This document shows positions 9,601 to 21,600 of a stretch of DNA of 64,000 nt, piece by piece; within the stretch, counting starts at the first letter, position 1; each line of letters opens with the position of its first letter. Both the position numbers and the translations under genes were made by a program. The notes under the pieces are model-generated. The model had not been told where the DNA came from and did no database searches. It saw nothing but the letters and a program-made list of their open reading frames with translations. Source of the DNA: Halichoerus grypus (taxonomy: Eukaryota; Chordata; Mammalia; Carnivora; Phocidae). The stretch is from positions 47,820,628 through 47,884,627 of the forward strand of contig NC_135722.1 in assembly GCF_964656455.1 (NCBI RefSeq). Reading direction: 5' to 3'.

Positions 9601-12600
9601 TATTTTGGAAGACAGATACATTCTTTTACAGCACCTATGTCCTCTGCACCCTACTGAGTCATTTCAGCTGACCTGGACAGGCCAGATGATCAGGGCTGGG
9701 GACTGTGCCTCGGAGACACGTCCTGCAGACGACTGACAGGCACAGCTGTAATCTGTGCTGACATTACAGATGAAGTTGCAAGACTTGATTACGTTCCCAT
9801 TAGAGCTCGTAACTCATCAAGTGACCTCACACAGATTGCTTCATGCTTCTGAGCCCTAGAATCTTTTACATACACAGAAGGGAAAATATTCTCCAGAGCC
9901 TTGCTCTCCTGCCAGAAGGGATGGCTGTTGCTTTCATTGAGCTAGCCCAAATGGTGGCCTTGCTATCCCTCTGATCCCAGGGCCCCTTAGAGAGCCACCT
10001 CCTAACCCCACATATTTTAATGAGGCCATAGCGGAGATTCCTTTTCCTCTCATTTTCCAGGGAACAGCATGCAGCTGCCTGGGTGGTGAATGCGAGAATC
10101 ATGATTGGGCCAAAGACTCCCCTCAGTAAGAGCCCCGGGAGCCTCCCTTCTGTCCAGCCAGCCTGGCCACTAGCATGTCATTGTGACCGCTAGATCTTCA
10201 GGTTCATAACGCTAACCAGCAGTCGGCCATATATGTTGTGGGCATGGAGTACGGGATCTGGACTGAATTTTCTTTCCCTTTGCAAGTTAGAGAAACGGGA
10301 GGATTCCAGAGCCAATGCCAAGTTTGTCCATTGTGTCTAGCTTCACAATGGAGGCCCTCTTCTTTTCCTGGAAACCTACAGAAGAGTTGTCTGTAGGCCA
10401 GCCTTTCCTTGTTTCCAGCCCCAACAAGACTGTAGAATGAACAACAGTCACTTAGGAAATACCCCGAGGCCCGCATCCACCTGGTGCCATGCTGCGCACT
10501 TGCAACACAAGGGTGAGTCAGACACTATCCCACGTGGTGACCAGCTACCCCAACTTCAGGTTGTTTCCCCTGGAGGGGAGTTCAAGCACCCAAGCTCCAT
10601 GCGCCTCCCTTCCTCACTGGGTCTAGTTAAGGCTCCTTTCGTCTAACAGAGAAGGTCCATCAAGCACATTGTACTCCCCCCGCCTCCTACAGCACCACTG
10701 TGGGATATGGCTGGGCACCATTGTGGCTGGCTGGTCAACTTCAGTTCTGTAGGTCTGTTCATCCGCCTGTCTGTCTGAGAGAGGCCCAGGGCTGCCTGCC
10801 TCCAGGGTGCGCACAGCCACGGGAGCCGTCATCCGGGGCCGTCGGGGGCCATCATCCAGGGCTGTGATGAGCCCGCACACAAGGGTCCTTGGAACCTTAC
10901 AGCTCTACAGTCCTTCCCAGACTCCGTCCTCACGCACCTTCTGTCAGTTGCTTCTCACACTGCCCGTGTGGTGTGAAAAGAGGAGGACGCTTACCCCGCA
11001 CCCAGAAAAAGAAACTGAGGCTTATAAAATCGAAGTGACAGAGTCACACAACTGCTAAGTGAGATGGAGCCCACACCTTGTTCAAATAAGCCTGGAGATT
11101 TCCCCTGCCCCCACATCGCCTATCTTGGAGAACCGGTGGTAGTTCTACACCATTCTGGTGCTATGACCCCCTTCCCTACCGTATGACCCATCACTTGTTT
11201 CATTCCTTCTTTCATATGGTCATGCACAAGTCGTCACTGAGCACCATCTTCTCACCAGACTTGCAATTAGGCTCTGGGGATGCAAAAGCAAGTAACGCCC
11301 AATCCCTGATTCCTCCCATAGGATTTGAGAGCCATGTTCAGCTGCCCTCGTACAAAGCGGTAAATGCTGTAACAGAGGGAGCACAGAGTAGGGAGTGTCT
11401 TCTAGGAGTAGCAGGGAAAGCTTAGCTAAGGATTAGACATTTCTGCTGGGTCTTACAAGAATCGGAAGTTTTTCAGGTAAACAGAGAAGGGAAGGCATTC
11501 CATTGAGGGAAACTGGCATGAGCAAAGGATCAGAAAGACTAAGCAGAGGGACATTCAGGGTAAAAAGTGCAGTTGTGTGTGTCTGGTGCTTTGGCAGGGG
11601 AACTGAGGGGAGATTATTTAAAATTACAGCTTAGGTCCTAGTTGTGGAGGGCCTTATTTTGGTAGAAAGAATGCTAGACTCTGTCTTGTAGTCGGAGGAT
11701 GGCAATGATTGCCATTTGAGCACAGAAGAGAAAAAAATCAGACCCGTATTAAAGAAAAATTAATCTGGCAAAAGTCAACAGGATGCCAGTGGATAGAGGG
11801 AGAGAGTGGAGGCAGGAAACAGTTGAGGAGACGCATAGACACAAGAGCCCAACTACGATGGGGACTACAAGAGTGACAGGAGGGAACAAAACAGGTTCAA
11901 CAAACACTGTGTTCACAGCATCTACAAGCTCGGATGACCAATTACGTTTAAAATGGAGGAAAGAAAAAAAATCACACATACAAAAAATGACTCCCAGGTC
12001 CCTAACTCTATTGAGCGTATAGATAAAAGCTAGTAAGAGTTAGCATTTATTATTTACTCCAGGCCAAACCCTTTATATGCATTATTTCCTATAATCCTCT
12101 CAGGAAATCTGAGAAATAGGTAGTATTATTGACCCTAATTTTACAGATGAAGACATTGACACTGTTTCTGCAAATTCTGCCCATTCCCGGTGTCTCAAGA
12201 CTCTTACAGAAGGGAGGGGAGTAGGGGATGGGGTAACTGGGTGATAGACATTAAGGAGGGCACGTGATGTGATGAGCACTGGGTGTTACATGCAACTAAT
12301 GAATCGTTGAACACTACACCAAAAACTAATGTACTTTAGGTTGGATAACTGAACTAAAAAAAAAAAAGACTCTTACCTTTATACAGTCTTACTCCATCAG
12401 CCCATGTCAGCCCCCGATTACCAGGTGCATGCAAGGTCTCCCATGCCATATTTCTGTTATACAAATCGAGGTTGAAGCTGGTCCAGAAAGCAAAGTGTTA
12501 CTATCACTCTCTGCCCACCTGTAGGGCACAGTGGGGAATTCTGATCAGGTGGTATCAATACACTCTAGCTTAAAATCCTTGAAGAGGAAAACCAAGGAAA

Positions 12601-13060
12601 CTCCAATTCAAGCAAGGTTTTCCCTTGGTCATGGCACTGGGTGCTTGGAGTGGGTGAGGTGTCCCATCAGTGTTCTCTCATAACGCTCAGCCCAGTCAAG
12701 CTGAGGACAATCCCCAAGCCTGGATTGGGCTGCTGGGACCCTTTGTTCAGGATGACATTTGTGCACAATGCCCAAAGGACAGGCCAGAGCCAGGGTGAGG
12801 AGGAAGGGATGGAGTGGATGGGCTGCTCACGGGGCCTGGCAGGGAAAACGAGCTGAGGACAGGGCCAGCAGCAGCGTGGAGGCTGCTGAGGGAGGTGGTT
12901 TGCAGGAGAAAGGAGTCACACAGAGCAACAAGAACATCAGGCACCAGAGGGGAGGAGCACTTCCTGGCTTTTCTGATCCAAATCCCAGGAAAGCTGTTTC
13001 TGGAATAAATCCAAGTATAAAGAAACAAGCCCGATGAGACAAAAATAATAGTTCATTTAG
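9601..13060. other. Intergenic between OVCH2 and CYB5R2, mostly old repeats
   Basis: No exon recognised. MIR-like fragments are visible at about 10985-11060 (AAACTGAGGC with GTCACACAACTGC) and 12040-12165 (a TTACAGATGAAGA block). An L1 tail is listed separately. A short imperfect repeat around CCGTCATCCGGGGCCGTC lies at 10820-10865. Confidence 0.5.
12208..12365 (+). mobile_element. Severely 5'-truncated carnivore L1 3' end
   Basis: The last ~160 bp of an L1: GACATTAAGGAGGGCACGTG, GATGAGCACTGGGTGTTACA, then a poly-A tail. Flanked by AAGACTCTTAC (12197-12207 and 12366-12376). The short length and clear duplication fit reverse transcription that stopped early. Confidence 0.85.
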
Positions 13061-13553
13061 TGTATTAGTTTCCCATTGCTGCTATCATGAATTACCACAA
13101 CTTTGCTGTCTTTAAGCAGCACAAATGTATTAGTCTCTTACTGTTTTGGAAGCCAGAAGTGTAAAATCAGTTTCACAGTGGGCTAACGTCAAGGTATCGG
13201 CAGGGCTGGTCTCTTCCAAAGGCTCTCAGGAGACACCTTTCTCTTGCCGTCTTCCGCTTCAGTGGCTACCTGCATTCCTTGGTTTGTGGCCCCTCCCTCC
13301 ATCTTCAAGATGGTCACTCCACGTGCTGCGTCGGGCATCGTATTGCCTTCTGGTCTCCTCCGGCGTCCCTCTTATACGGAATATTGTGATTACAGTGGGC
13401 CCAACCGGACAACCCAGGATAGTCTCCCCCTCTCAAGATCTTTAGGTCACTCACAGCAACAAAGCCCCTTTTGCCACATAAGGCAGCATTCATGGGTTCT
13501 GGGATTTAGGATGTGGGCCTATTTGGGGAAGGTCATTTATCCAACCTACCACA
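13061..13553 (-). mobile_element. MaLR-type solo LTR (MLT1-like), antisense
   Basis: Read in reverse it begins TGTGGTAGG, contains CTGGGTTGTCCGGTTGGGCC and the CAAGGAATGCAGG block, and ends with a TTGTGCTGCTTAAAG region followed by TTGTGGTAATTCATG and an AAACTAATACA end. This is the MaLR LTR pattern. It is older or of a different subfamily than the copy at 3945-4380. No viral genes adjoin it. Confidence 0.6.
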
Positions 13554-14261
13554 ATGTAGGCTTAATAGCTAGAACCTCAGAGGTGGTCATTTGTTCAGGG
13601 GCGAAATGGAAAGAAATCATTTTCAAGGTCAAAAAGCTAATGAAAAGCCCACAGCAGCCCAGACACTGTTTAGAGAGCAAAGGCTCAGGGAGCTTTGACT
13701 TGGCAACAGCATCAGTCCCCCCAGGGAGTCTCAGCAGTGAGGGCGGCTGGCCCCCTCACTTGAGAAGCTGTCTTGTGGGGCAGAGTCTCATACATCCTAA
13801 AACAGTGACAGCAGATACTCATTCTTTCTTTTTTCAGCAAACACTTGCTGAGCGCCTCCTCTTTGCCAGGCCCTATTACCAAGCCGCAGATGTAGAGAGT
13901 GAGACGTGTGCTCACGGTCTATTTCAGGAGAGGAGTAAAAGATGAGCCAAACCAGGCAGAACGTGGGCATGCAAGGGGCGCATCTAGAGTGTGCAGGGGT
14001 GCTGAGGAGAGAGGGCAAGCATTGCCTTCTCAGAATTACTGGGAGCCCAGACAAATGCCTGCCTCTTATCCTGCTCGAAGGGTAACAAAGGGAGATGCGC
14101 CGCTGCCTCTCTGGTCACACGGAGGGAAAAAGAGAAGGGAGAATGGGGGGTAGAGGCAACTGCTCAGAGAGCCACAGGAAAAACGGAGGTGCCCAATGAT
14201 TCCAAAGCCAAAAAGAAAGAGCTGATTGAACCAGAGGGAGAAAATTAAGTTCATTCTTCAT

Positions 14262-14650
14262 TCACCCATTCATTCATTCATTAAATATTTATTGAGCATC
14301 TACCAATTGCCAGGCACTATTCTGAGGCCTGGGAAACAACAGGAGTTAAAACAGAGCAAGTCCTGGGGCACCTGAGTGGCTCAGTCAGTTAAGCATCTGC
14401 CTTTGGCTCAGGGCATGATCCCAGCGTCCTGGGATCGAGCCCCTCATCAGGGTCCTTGGTCAGCTGGGAGCCTGCTTCTCCTTCTCCCTCTGCTGCTCCC
14501 CCTGCTTGTGCTCTCTTGCTCTCTTGTCAACTAAATAAATAAAATCTTTAAAAAAAACAAAACAAAACCAAAAACACAGCAAGTCCTGGCCTCATGGAGC
14601 TTACATTGTAGTAGAGGGAAAGAGTAAGCAAGTAGATAAAATACATAGTG
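14262..14650 (+). repeat. L2-like ancient repeat, split by a SINE
   Basis: The ATTTATTGAGCATCTACCAA and TGCCAGGCACTATTCTGAGG blocks continue after the SINE as CTCATGGAGCTTACATTGTA, a very common old mammalian repeat pattern. Assignment to L2 is from memory of the pattern. A similar block starts again at about 14735 (CATCTATCATGTGCCAGGCA). Confidence 0.5.
14367..14573 (+). mobile_element. Can-SINE 6
   Basis: Sense copy starting GGCACCTGAGTGGCTCAGTC, with an A-rich tail containing AAACAAAACAAAACC. Flanked by near-identical ACAGAGCAAGTCCTGG (14351-14366) and ACACAGCAAGTCCTGG (14574-14589). It cleanly interrupts the L2-like repeat. Confidence 0.93.
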
Positions 14651-15524
14651 TGTCATTGGCTGACATGTTTTATGAAGACAAATTAAGCAAAAAAGGGGAC
14701 ACTGACAGAAAGGACTGTTCTTCTCTTGAGCATTTCTGGAGCATCTATCATGTGCCAGGCAGCATGCTAAATGTGGCAGGGTAGAGAGGAATTCATTCAT
14801 TCATTTGTTCTCATTTATTGAATGTTCTCTGTGTGAGAGTCACTGTGTTCAGCCCTGGAGAAGCAACATCCCTGCCATAATGGAACATCTAGACTAATGT
14901 GAGAATCAGCCATTTAACAATTAAATATACAGGATGTATAATTACAAACCGAAGTAAAAGCCATGAATAGAATATAATGTGTACATCTACTTAAATTGGG
15001 GGATTCGATCAGGCATCTCTAAGGAAGAAGTGGTATTTGAACTGAGACCCAAAGAATGTACGAGGGAAAGGTATAAACAGTCGTAATAAACGACTGTAAT
15101 TAGAGCAGTGCTATTGGCAGAGGGGCTGGGCAACGAGATCAAAAGAGAGCAGGGAGACCAGAACCAGACTCCTGCTTACACGCAGACTGATGTATGACAG
15201 GGGGACACTGCACGTTAGCCACCAGGTGAGCAAGTCAACAAACATTACGGAGACAACACATTATCCACATGGAAAAAATTAAGTCGGATCCCTGCTTTGC
15301 ATCCTATACAGAAATCAGTTCCAGGTGGTTGAGAGACTTAAACGTTAAAGGAAAAACTTTAAGTCTTGTCAGAAAAAATAGAGAATATCTTTATGATCTT
15401 GCATAGGAACAGACAAGTCACAGAAAGCACTAACCATAAAGGCAAAAGATTGGAGATTGATACATTTGACTACATTGCAATTACAAACTGCTATTCATCA
15501 AAAGCCAGAGACAGAGAGAGAGAA

Positions 15525-15598
15525 AAGAGAGAAGGGGAGGGAGGGAGGAAGGAAGGAAGGAAGGGAGAAAAAGGAAGGAAGGAAGGGAGGGAAGAAGT
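15525..15598. repeat. GGAA/GAAG-rich microsatellite
   Basis: Purine-only stretch of repeated GGAAGGAAGG, GGGA and GAAAAAGG units inside the L1 fragment. Likely variable in length. Confidence 0.9.
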
Positions 15599-15730
15599 TG
15601 CATACCAGGAGAAAATATCTGTAACTGATATAACTGGCAAAGAAGTGGTCTCTAATACACATAAGACTCCTAAAAATCAGTAAGAAAAATTCAACTCAAG
15701 AGAAAAAGGGGCAAAAGTCATGAGCAGGCA

Positions 15731-15763
15731 TTTTTTTTTTTTTCCGGAAAAAAAAAAAAAAAA
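15731..15763. repeat. Perfect inverted repeat T13-CCGG-A16
   Basis: Thirteen T, then CCGG, then sixteen A: self-complementary across its centre. It replaces the stretch expected in the surrounding L1 sequence. See findings. Confidence 0.9.
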
Positions 15764-16568
15764 CCAAAACCACCATGGGGAATAAACATATGAAGGATGT
15801 TCAACCTCCTCAGCTCTTAGGTAAATGATATTAGGTTCACGAGCCATCATTTTACATTTATTAGCTTGTCAATAATTAAGATATGTAACAATAATATCCT
15901 GGTACCTGCAAGTATTAGGGGAGGTGTCCACTAAGTATGTGCCTGTGCTGGTGTGTATTTGGGGGCTGGGGATGGCTGGCTATTTCTTGGCCTCTGTCTC
16001 CCTCAGGCCCAGGAGGCAGGGAGTTACCTTTACCACTGGCAAGGGGAGAACTGATGGGGGGAGGGGGGTTATCAAGGTTCTGAAATGTGCTGCGAAGAAC
16101 CCCCATAACCGTCGGTCGATGCCTGCCATTCTGCCTCCTGTTGGTCTAGTGTTGGGCACCTGTCGTCTCTCTCTCCCAGTAGAGAATGAATGAAGGAGTG
16201 AATGAACGCTTTGAACGAATGTCTTAACTCCATGACACCCCCATCCGGGCAAACACCCAGCGCTAGACCAGGCCCACAGTAGGAGCTCATTATGCGCGTT
16301 GAACGATTATATTCACGTGCTCTCTGAATTGGCCTAAATTCCCATTTCTTTTACCAGCATCCCCTCCTCCCACCCAGACGCCCCTCCCTTTCTCCCACCT
16401 TGGCACAGTTCGGACCAGGTGCAGAGAGGAAGTTCTCCATCTGGGCTGCTCCGAGAGTGCTGGGAGAGGGCAGGATGGAGAGGGGCCACGAATAAACAAG
16501 AGATGGCCGCTAGGAGCGGGGACCCCAGCAGCGGCACCCCGCGGGCAGGGCGCGGCAGGGCGCGAGTC

Positions 16569-16898
16569 GCGCGGGAGAGGAGCTGTGCGGGGCGCGGGGA
16601 GGGGTTACGGGGGCCGGGGGTTGCGCGGGCGGGGGGGGAGCGGGGTGCGCGGGAGAGGAGCTGTGCGGGGCGCGGGGAGGGGTTACGGGGGCCGGGGGTT
16701 GCGCGGGCGTGGGGGGAGCGGGGTGCGCGGGAGAGGAGCTGTGCGGGGCGCGGGGAGGGGTTACGGGGGCCGGGGGTTGCGCGGGCGGGGGGGGGAGCGG
16801 GGTGCGCGGGAGAGGAGCTGTGCGGGGCGCGGGGAGGGGTTACGGGGGCCGGGGGTTGCGCGGGCGGGGGGGGGAGCGGGGTGCGCGGGAGGGGCGGG
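16569..16898. repeat. 78-79 bp G-rich tandem repeat, four copies plus a partial fifth
   Basis: Units start at 16569, 16647, 16725, 16804 and (partial) 16883, each opening GCGCGGGAGAGGAGCTGTG; the fifth diverges after GCGCGGGAGG. Unit lengths are 78, 78, 79 and 79, differing in G-run length. Every unit has several runs of three or more G, so G-quadruplex formation is plausible. It sits about 140-470 bp upstream of the CYB5R2 start codon. Confidence 0.93.
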
Positions 16899-17039
16899 AC
16901 GCGCGTTGCCGGCCTAGCGCCTCTCCCGGCGTCGGCCCGCGCGTCTGCCAGGCTTCCCGGCCCGCCAGGCGGAGCTGCGGACGCGCCCACGAGTCGGCCC
17001 GACGCGCCGCGGCCTAGCAGGCAGCCCCACTTCGACGAC

Positions 17040-17060
17040 ATGTTCGGCGTCTCGTTCCGG
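17040..17060 (+). CDS. CYB5R2: CYB5R2 exon 1 (coding part), alternative upstream start
   Basis: ATG with G at -3, encoding MFGVSFR and ending exactly at CGG before a GTGGGT donor. Phase 0 matches exon 2. The frame stays open upstream through the tandem repeats to another ATG at 16419, so the true start depends on the transcription start. Assigned by splice logic and by the CYB5R1 analogy, not by a remembered protein. Confidence 0.6.
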
Positions 17061-18619
17061 GTGGGTGCCCGGGGCGCGGCGGGGCGAGGCCGCGGAAGTC
17101 CGCCGGGGTCCCGGGCCGGCTGGGCGGGTGAGGCCGAGGGCGAGGGCGTGGGCCGGGCGGGGCCGCGAGGGGCGGGGAGCGGGGCGGCGCCGAGGGGCGC
17201 CGGGGCGGGCGTGGTGTGGCGGCGAGCGGGGCGCCGCGGCCCATCCCCGGTCCCGCCGCGGCAGGCTGGGGTCGGACCCGGGGCGGGCGGGCGGAGCGGG
17301 CCGCGGGGCGGGGTTGGGGACGGGGGCGGGAGCCCGCCCGAGTGGCTGCGAGTGAGTGGCCAGGCCTCCTTCGCCTGCCTAGGAGGGTGCTGGTGGGTCC
17401 CGAGGCGCTAAGGTAATGGAGCACCCCGAAGTCGGAGGTACTCACCCCCAGCCCAACCCGCCTGAACCTGGTCGGGGGAGTAGTGGGGGCGGCGAGCTCA
17501 GCCGCAACTACCTGCTGGAGGACCCCGTGCCTATCCCCCCTCCGCAGATCTGTCCTTGGGGCCTGCGACGTTCATTTTAGATTGGGGGTTAGAAGCAGTG
17601 CCACCAAAGGTGCCTGGGTAGCTCAGTTGGTTAAGCTTCCGGCGTGATCCCAAGGTCCTGGGATCGAGCCCCTCATCAGACTCAGCCGCTGGGCGTGGAG
17701 CCTGCTTGGAAGTCTCTCTCTCCTTTCCACACCCCCCACCCCCACTCCTCACTCTCTCTCAAAAAAAAAAAAAAAAAAAAGGAAGAAGCAGAAGCAGCAA
17801 TGCCATCACCTCAAGGAGGGGTCTCCCAGGACTTTCACTCTTGTACCCCTGGGTGTACCACGTTGGAGGCCGATGGGTAGGAAGGGCCTGGTGACATTAA
17901 TTCTGCCTGGCCGTGTCTGATCTGCAGCTGACTCCTCCCTATCCTCCAGATCCACCATAGGCTCAGCCTGCATTCTGTTTTTTGTTTTTTTTTTTAAGAT
18001 TTTATTTATTTATTTATTTGAGAGAGAGTGAGTACAAAGTGGGGGGGGGGGAAGCAGAGGGAGACAGAGAAGCAAGTTCCCCTCTGAGCAGGGAGCCTGA
18101 TGCGGGGCTCGATTCCAGGACCCTGAGATCATGACCTGAGCCGAAGGCAGACGCCCTACGGATGGAGCCACCCAGGCGCCCTGCATTCTGTTTTATTACC
18201 TTTGCCTCAGTCTGGTTTCTTCTGGGCTTGGCCCAGCTTCTCCTGTGCCTTTGGTGTCGGGAGGGTGCTGTTGTGCCTGAGCACTGTCCTGCCCAGGGCA
18301 GGCAGGACCTGAGGCGCCCTGCTCACATTGTGTCTGGCTAGGACCCGTCCCTGCTCCTTGCCGTCACCATCATTGGAGTTACAGTGGTCCTGTTGGCCCT
18401 GAGGAACATGAACTCGCGGAGAAGACATACCACCTTACAGGACTCTGAGACCAAGTACCCGCTGCCCTTGATTGAGAAAGAGGTAGTGGAGTCAGCCCAC
18501 CCCCTCCACTGGCAGCCTGTGAAAAAGAAGAGGATGAGAGTGGTGGAGAATGTGCTGGCTGGGAAGGCAGGGCAGTGGGACAGGCATTTTCTGGCCTCCA
18601 GTTTGCTCTCACTGCCTCC

Positions 18620-18660
<41 letters not shown>

Positions 18661-21600
18661 CTGGGATTGCACCAAATAGAGCTCCTTCCTTTACCAGGCA
18701 TTTGAGTTGCCCAGAAAGGCTTCTCGAAAGCTGACAGAGCCTGCCTCTGTTTTCTGTTTTATAGCAAATCACCCACAACACCCGGAGGTTCCGCTTTGGA
18801 CTGCCCTCACCAGACCATGTCTTGGGGCTTCCTGTAGGTGAGTGGGGTTTGGGGTCATCACCAGGGACTGGGCCTTGCCAGCACTCTGCTCCTCTCAGAA
18901 ACTCAGCTGGGGTGGAGAGGTTGCCTTTCCTAAGACAGGTCAGCTCAGAGATGTAGAGAGATGGGCTTGGGGGCAGTCCATTTCCTTTCTCATTGTTCGA
19001 TTTGGGCTGACACAGAAGTGATGTCTCCTCACTGAAAAGAAGTGAATCTAGAATCAGAAGCTCTAAGATCTCATCATAGGCTCCCTGCTGGGCAACCTTA
19101 GGCAAGTCCTTCAACCTCTCTGAGCCTTGGTCTATGAAATGGAGTTTCCCAGGCCTGCCTGCCACCTGGGTTGTTGTGAGGGTAAAGTGACTGATGGGTG
19201 TGAATTGAGAACGTGCAAAGTGCTGTGTACATGTGAGGGATGGAAGGTACTGATGTCCCCTACAGTCAGGAGAAAGGCCCAGAATGTGTGGAGAGGCAGG
19301 AGGGAGTCAGGTGTGTCTTCCCACGCAGTGTGTCTTTTCAGCAGGGACCTCAGACCCACACAAGAAGGGACCCAGCATGAATACCAGCCCTAGCAGGCCT
19401 AGAGTTCCGAGTTATCCCATTTCTAGTCTGTAACACCACTAGACGCCCAAGTCCGTCTTAGTGAGGGGGAAAACCTCGGCTAGGTCCCCAGCCTAGGGAT
19501 TCAGAGCTTTGAACAAACTGCTAGTTTGCTTGCCAGCCTGCTGGAGACCCTAATCCATGCCTACTTGTCCTGTTGTGTGTAGGACCAAACCTTGACCTCT
19601 CCTCTATCAGGTCATGAAATTACTCACCAGGCAGCCCACCTGGCCCCCGAGCCTCCTTGCTGCTTCCTCTTCCTGTCTCCATCCACAAGAGCTCAGCGCC
19701 AGCCTGCCTTCCAGCCCTCTGCCTGGCCTGTGGGGTCAGGCCTATTGGCAAGAAGGCTAAAAGAATGAAAAACGATGAGACACAGAATTTCTCAGAATCT
19801 GCCATGACCCCCCCTCTCCTTCGCCCTGGTGTGGGGGGTACAGAGTTAGTGGGATAGGTAGTTTGGAGGCTTTTGGAAGAGTCTGCTGTGAGGGCCTCCC
19901 AGCTCAGCTGAATCGAAGCAGGTGAGAAATGGGGCCCGCCAGGGCAGCCCCATTTTCTCCGGGACGGACATGGCCAGGTTGGCTGCATCTGAAAGAGCCT
20001 TTCTGAGGTCTCCAGGTTCACATTTGTTCTCAGGAGGAAGCTGCCTCAGGCATTTATTTCTGCGTGTTCCTGATGCGCAGCCAGGCCATAGCCAGAGTCA
20101 CTGAGCTTGTCCTTTCTTCTTTCCCTTCCCTGCAGTTTAATTTCAGTATAGAGCCTGTCCTTTCTTAACCCGGAGTGTTTGCACCTCAGGCTTCAGGGCC
20201 TCCTCAGAGACCACAGAGCTTCCTCTTGCCTCTGTCCCCTAGCAGCTCCTGCCTGCACCACTATTCCTCGTAGTCACCGAAGTGTCCCACTTTAAGATCC
20301 AGCGGCGACCTGAGCGGCCCCGCCCATCCTGTGACACTGGGACGTAGTCCCGATCCATAGGTCTGTGGCCATGCCTGGTCCATTCAGTTCTACCCTGGAG
20401 GGGCAGAATTCCGCGGCTCAAACTTTACTCTTCCTCAAGCAGAGCCATAGGCCAGGAAGACACAATACTCTTTCTAGAAGTCCTGGTCTGTGGTGTCCAA
20501 ATTCCGGGGCCCAGTGTGCCTGTGAGCCCAGGCCGGCCCTGAGCCAGGCAGCAAGAAGCAGAAGAGGGGGCTGTGGTTCTTTCACAGACCCCAGTGATCC
20601 ACCCAGTTCAGGAAGAAATGGCTTTGTGAAGGCAACGTATTTTGCTTTAAAAGGGAAGCACACCTTTCTGTTATTTTTAATACTCAGCCTCCAACCCGAA
20701 TGAGCTCTTCCCGTGCAACAGAGGACTGTGACGCAGGAAGCATGCACTCACGTGAAGCTCACAACTCCACTGGGATGGAGGCAGGGCAGGCACATCATCC
20801 CCACTCACCCAGAGAGGTGAAGTGACTTGCCCAGGGTAGTGTGCGGAGTGAAAAGGGCAGGCCTAGGACCCAGGCATCCTGGCTCTGGGCCCCTTCCCTG
20901 CCTGGCCGTGCTCCCATGCATCCTGCCACACTAGGCACTTGCCTCCCTGAAGCTCAGTCCTTTATGGGAATCCTGGGCCTGTTTCGGCTGGCTGTGCTCA
21001 CATTTAGCATTGGACGCCTTTTCTGTAGGTAACTATGTCCATCTCTTGGCCAAAATTGATGGTGTTCTGGTGGTCAGGGCTTACACACCGGTGTCCAGTG
21101 ATGATGACCGAGGCTTTGTGGACTTGATTATAAAGGTAAGTGGGGCACCAGCTGCCTCACCCTCCCAAGCCTACGAAAGGTGGTAGGGTGGGGAAGGAGC
21201 CCATGACCTGGGAAGGGCTTTCCAGCAGTGTCATGGAACAGTGAAGCTGTGGTGAAGTCTTCAGGGGTGCTTAGAGCAACTGTGAGGGCAGAGAACTTTT
21301 GCTTCAAGGTTTCCAGTAGCAAATGGAATTTTGAGTTGTGTGCAGCTGTGGCCTCCGGTCTGAGGGTGTACAAACCAGGCTGCCTTATTTTTCAGATCTA
21401 CTTCAAAAATGTGCACCCCAATTATCCAGAAGGAGGGAAGATGACTCAGTACTTGGAGAATATGAAAATTGGGGACACCATCCTTTTTCGAGGGCCAACC
21501 GGTCGCCTGTTCTATCATAAGCCAGGTACTGGGGGGTTCACATTGGGCCTCCCACTGGAAGGAAGAAGATTCTTGTGGTGGTTCCACTGTTGTAGAAAAC

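Larger units (their letters stand above)
15220..15830 (+). mobile_element. Old L1 ORF2 3' fragment
   Basis: The stretch reads like degenerate L1 ORF2 C-terminal coding sequence: a GGAGATTGATACATTTGACT block (EIDTFDY), then CTATTCATCAAAAGCC, and further on CATATGAAGGATGTTCAACC. A GGAA/GAAG microsatellite (15525-15598) and a T/A palindrome (15731-15763) interrupt it. It is not a functional gene. Confidence 0.6.
16440..17360 (+). promoter_or_regulatory. CpG island, presumed CYB5R2 promoter and first exon
   Basis: Very dense CG dinucleotides and GGGCGG-type boxes over about 0.9 kb, in sharp contrast to flanking sequence. It covers the exon-1 start codon at 17040. No TATA box is seen, as usual for CpG-island promoters. 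The transcription start cannot be placed from sequence alone. Contains the tandem repeat described separately. Confidence 0.85.
17061..18341 (+). other. CYB5R2 intron 1
   Basis: The first 300 bp belong to the CpG island. The rest holds two Can-SINEs (17609-17780 sense; 17982-18180 antisense) and no recognised exon. Confidence 0.7.

Noticed and set aside
13244..13945. 233-codon plus-strand open frame
   Set aside because: Its first half is the reverse of a MaLR-type LTR and the rest matches no family I recognise; it looks like a chance frame.
16334..17041. Long minus-strand open frame with Pro/Arg/Ala repeats over the CpG island
   Set aside because: It mirrors the G-rich tandem repeat; high GC removes stop codons on both strands. 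No splice or family evidence.
18338..19165. 275-codon minus-strand open frame opposite CYB5R2
   Set aside because: It overlaps CYB5R2 exons 2 and 3 on the other strand, runs through a CA microsatellite and matches no known protein.
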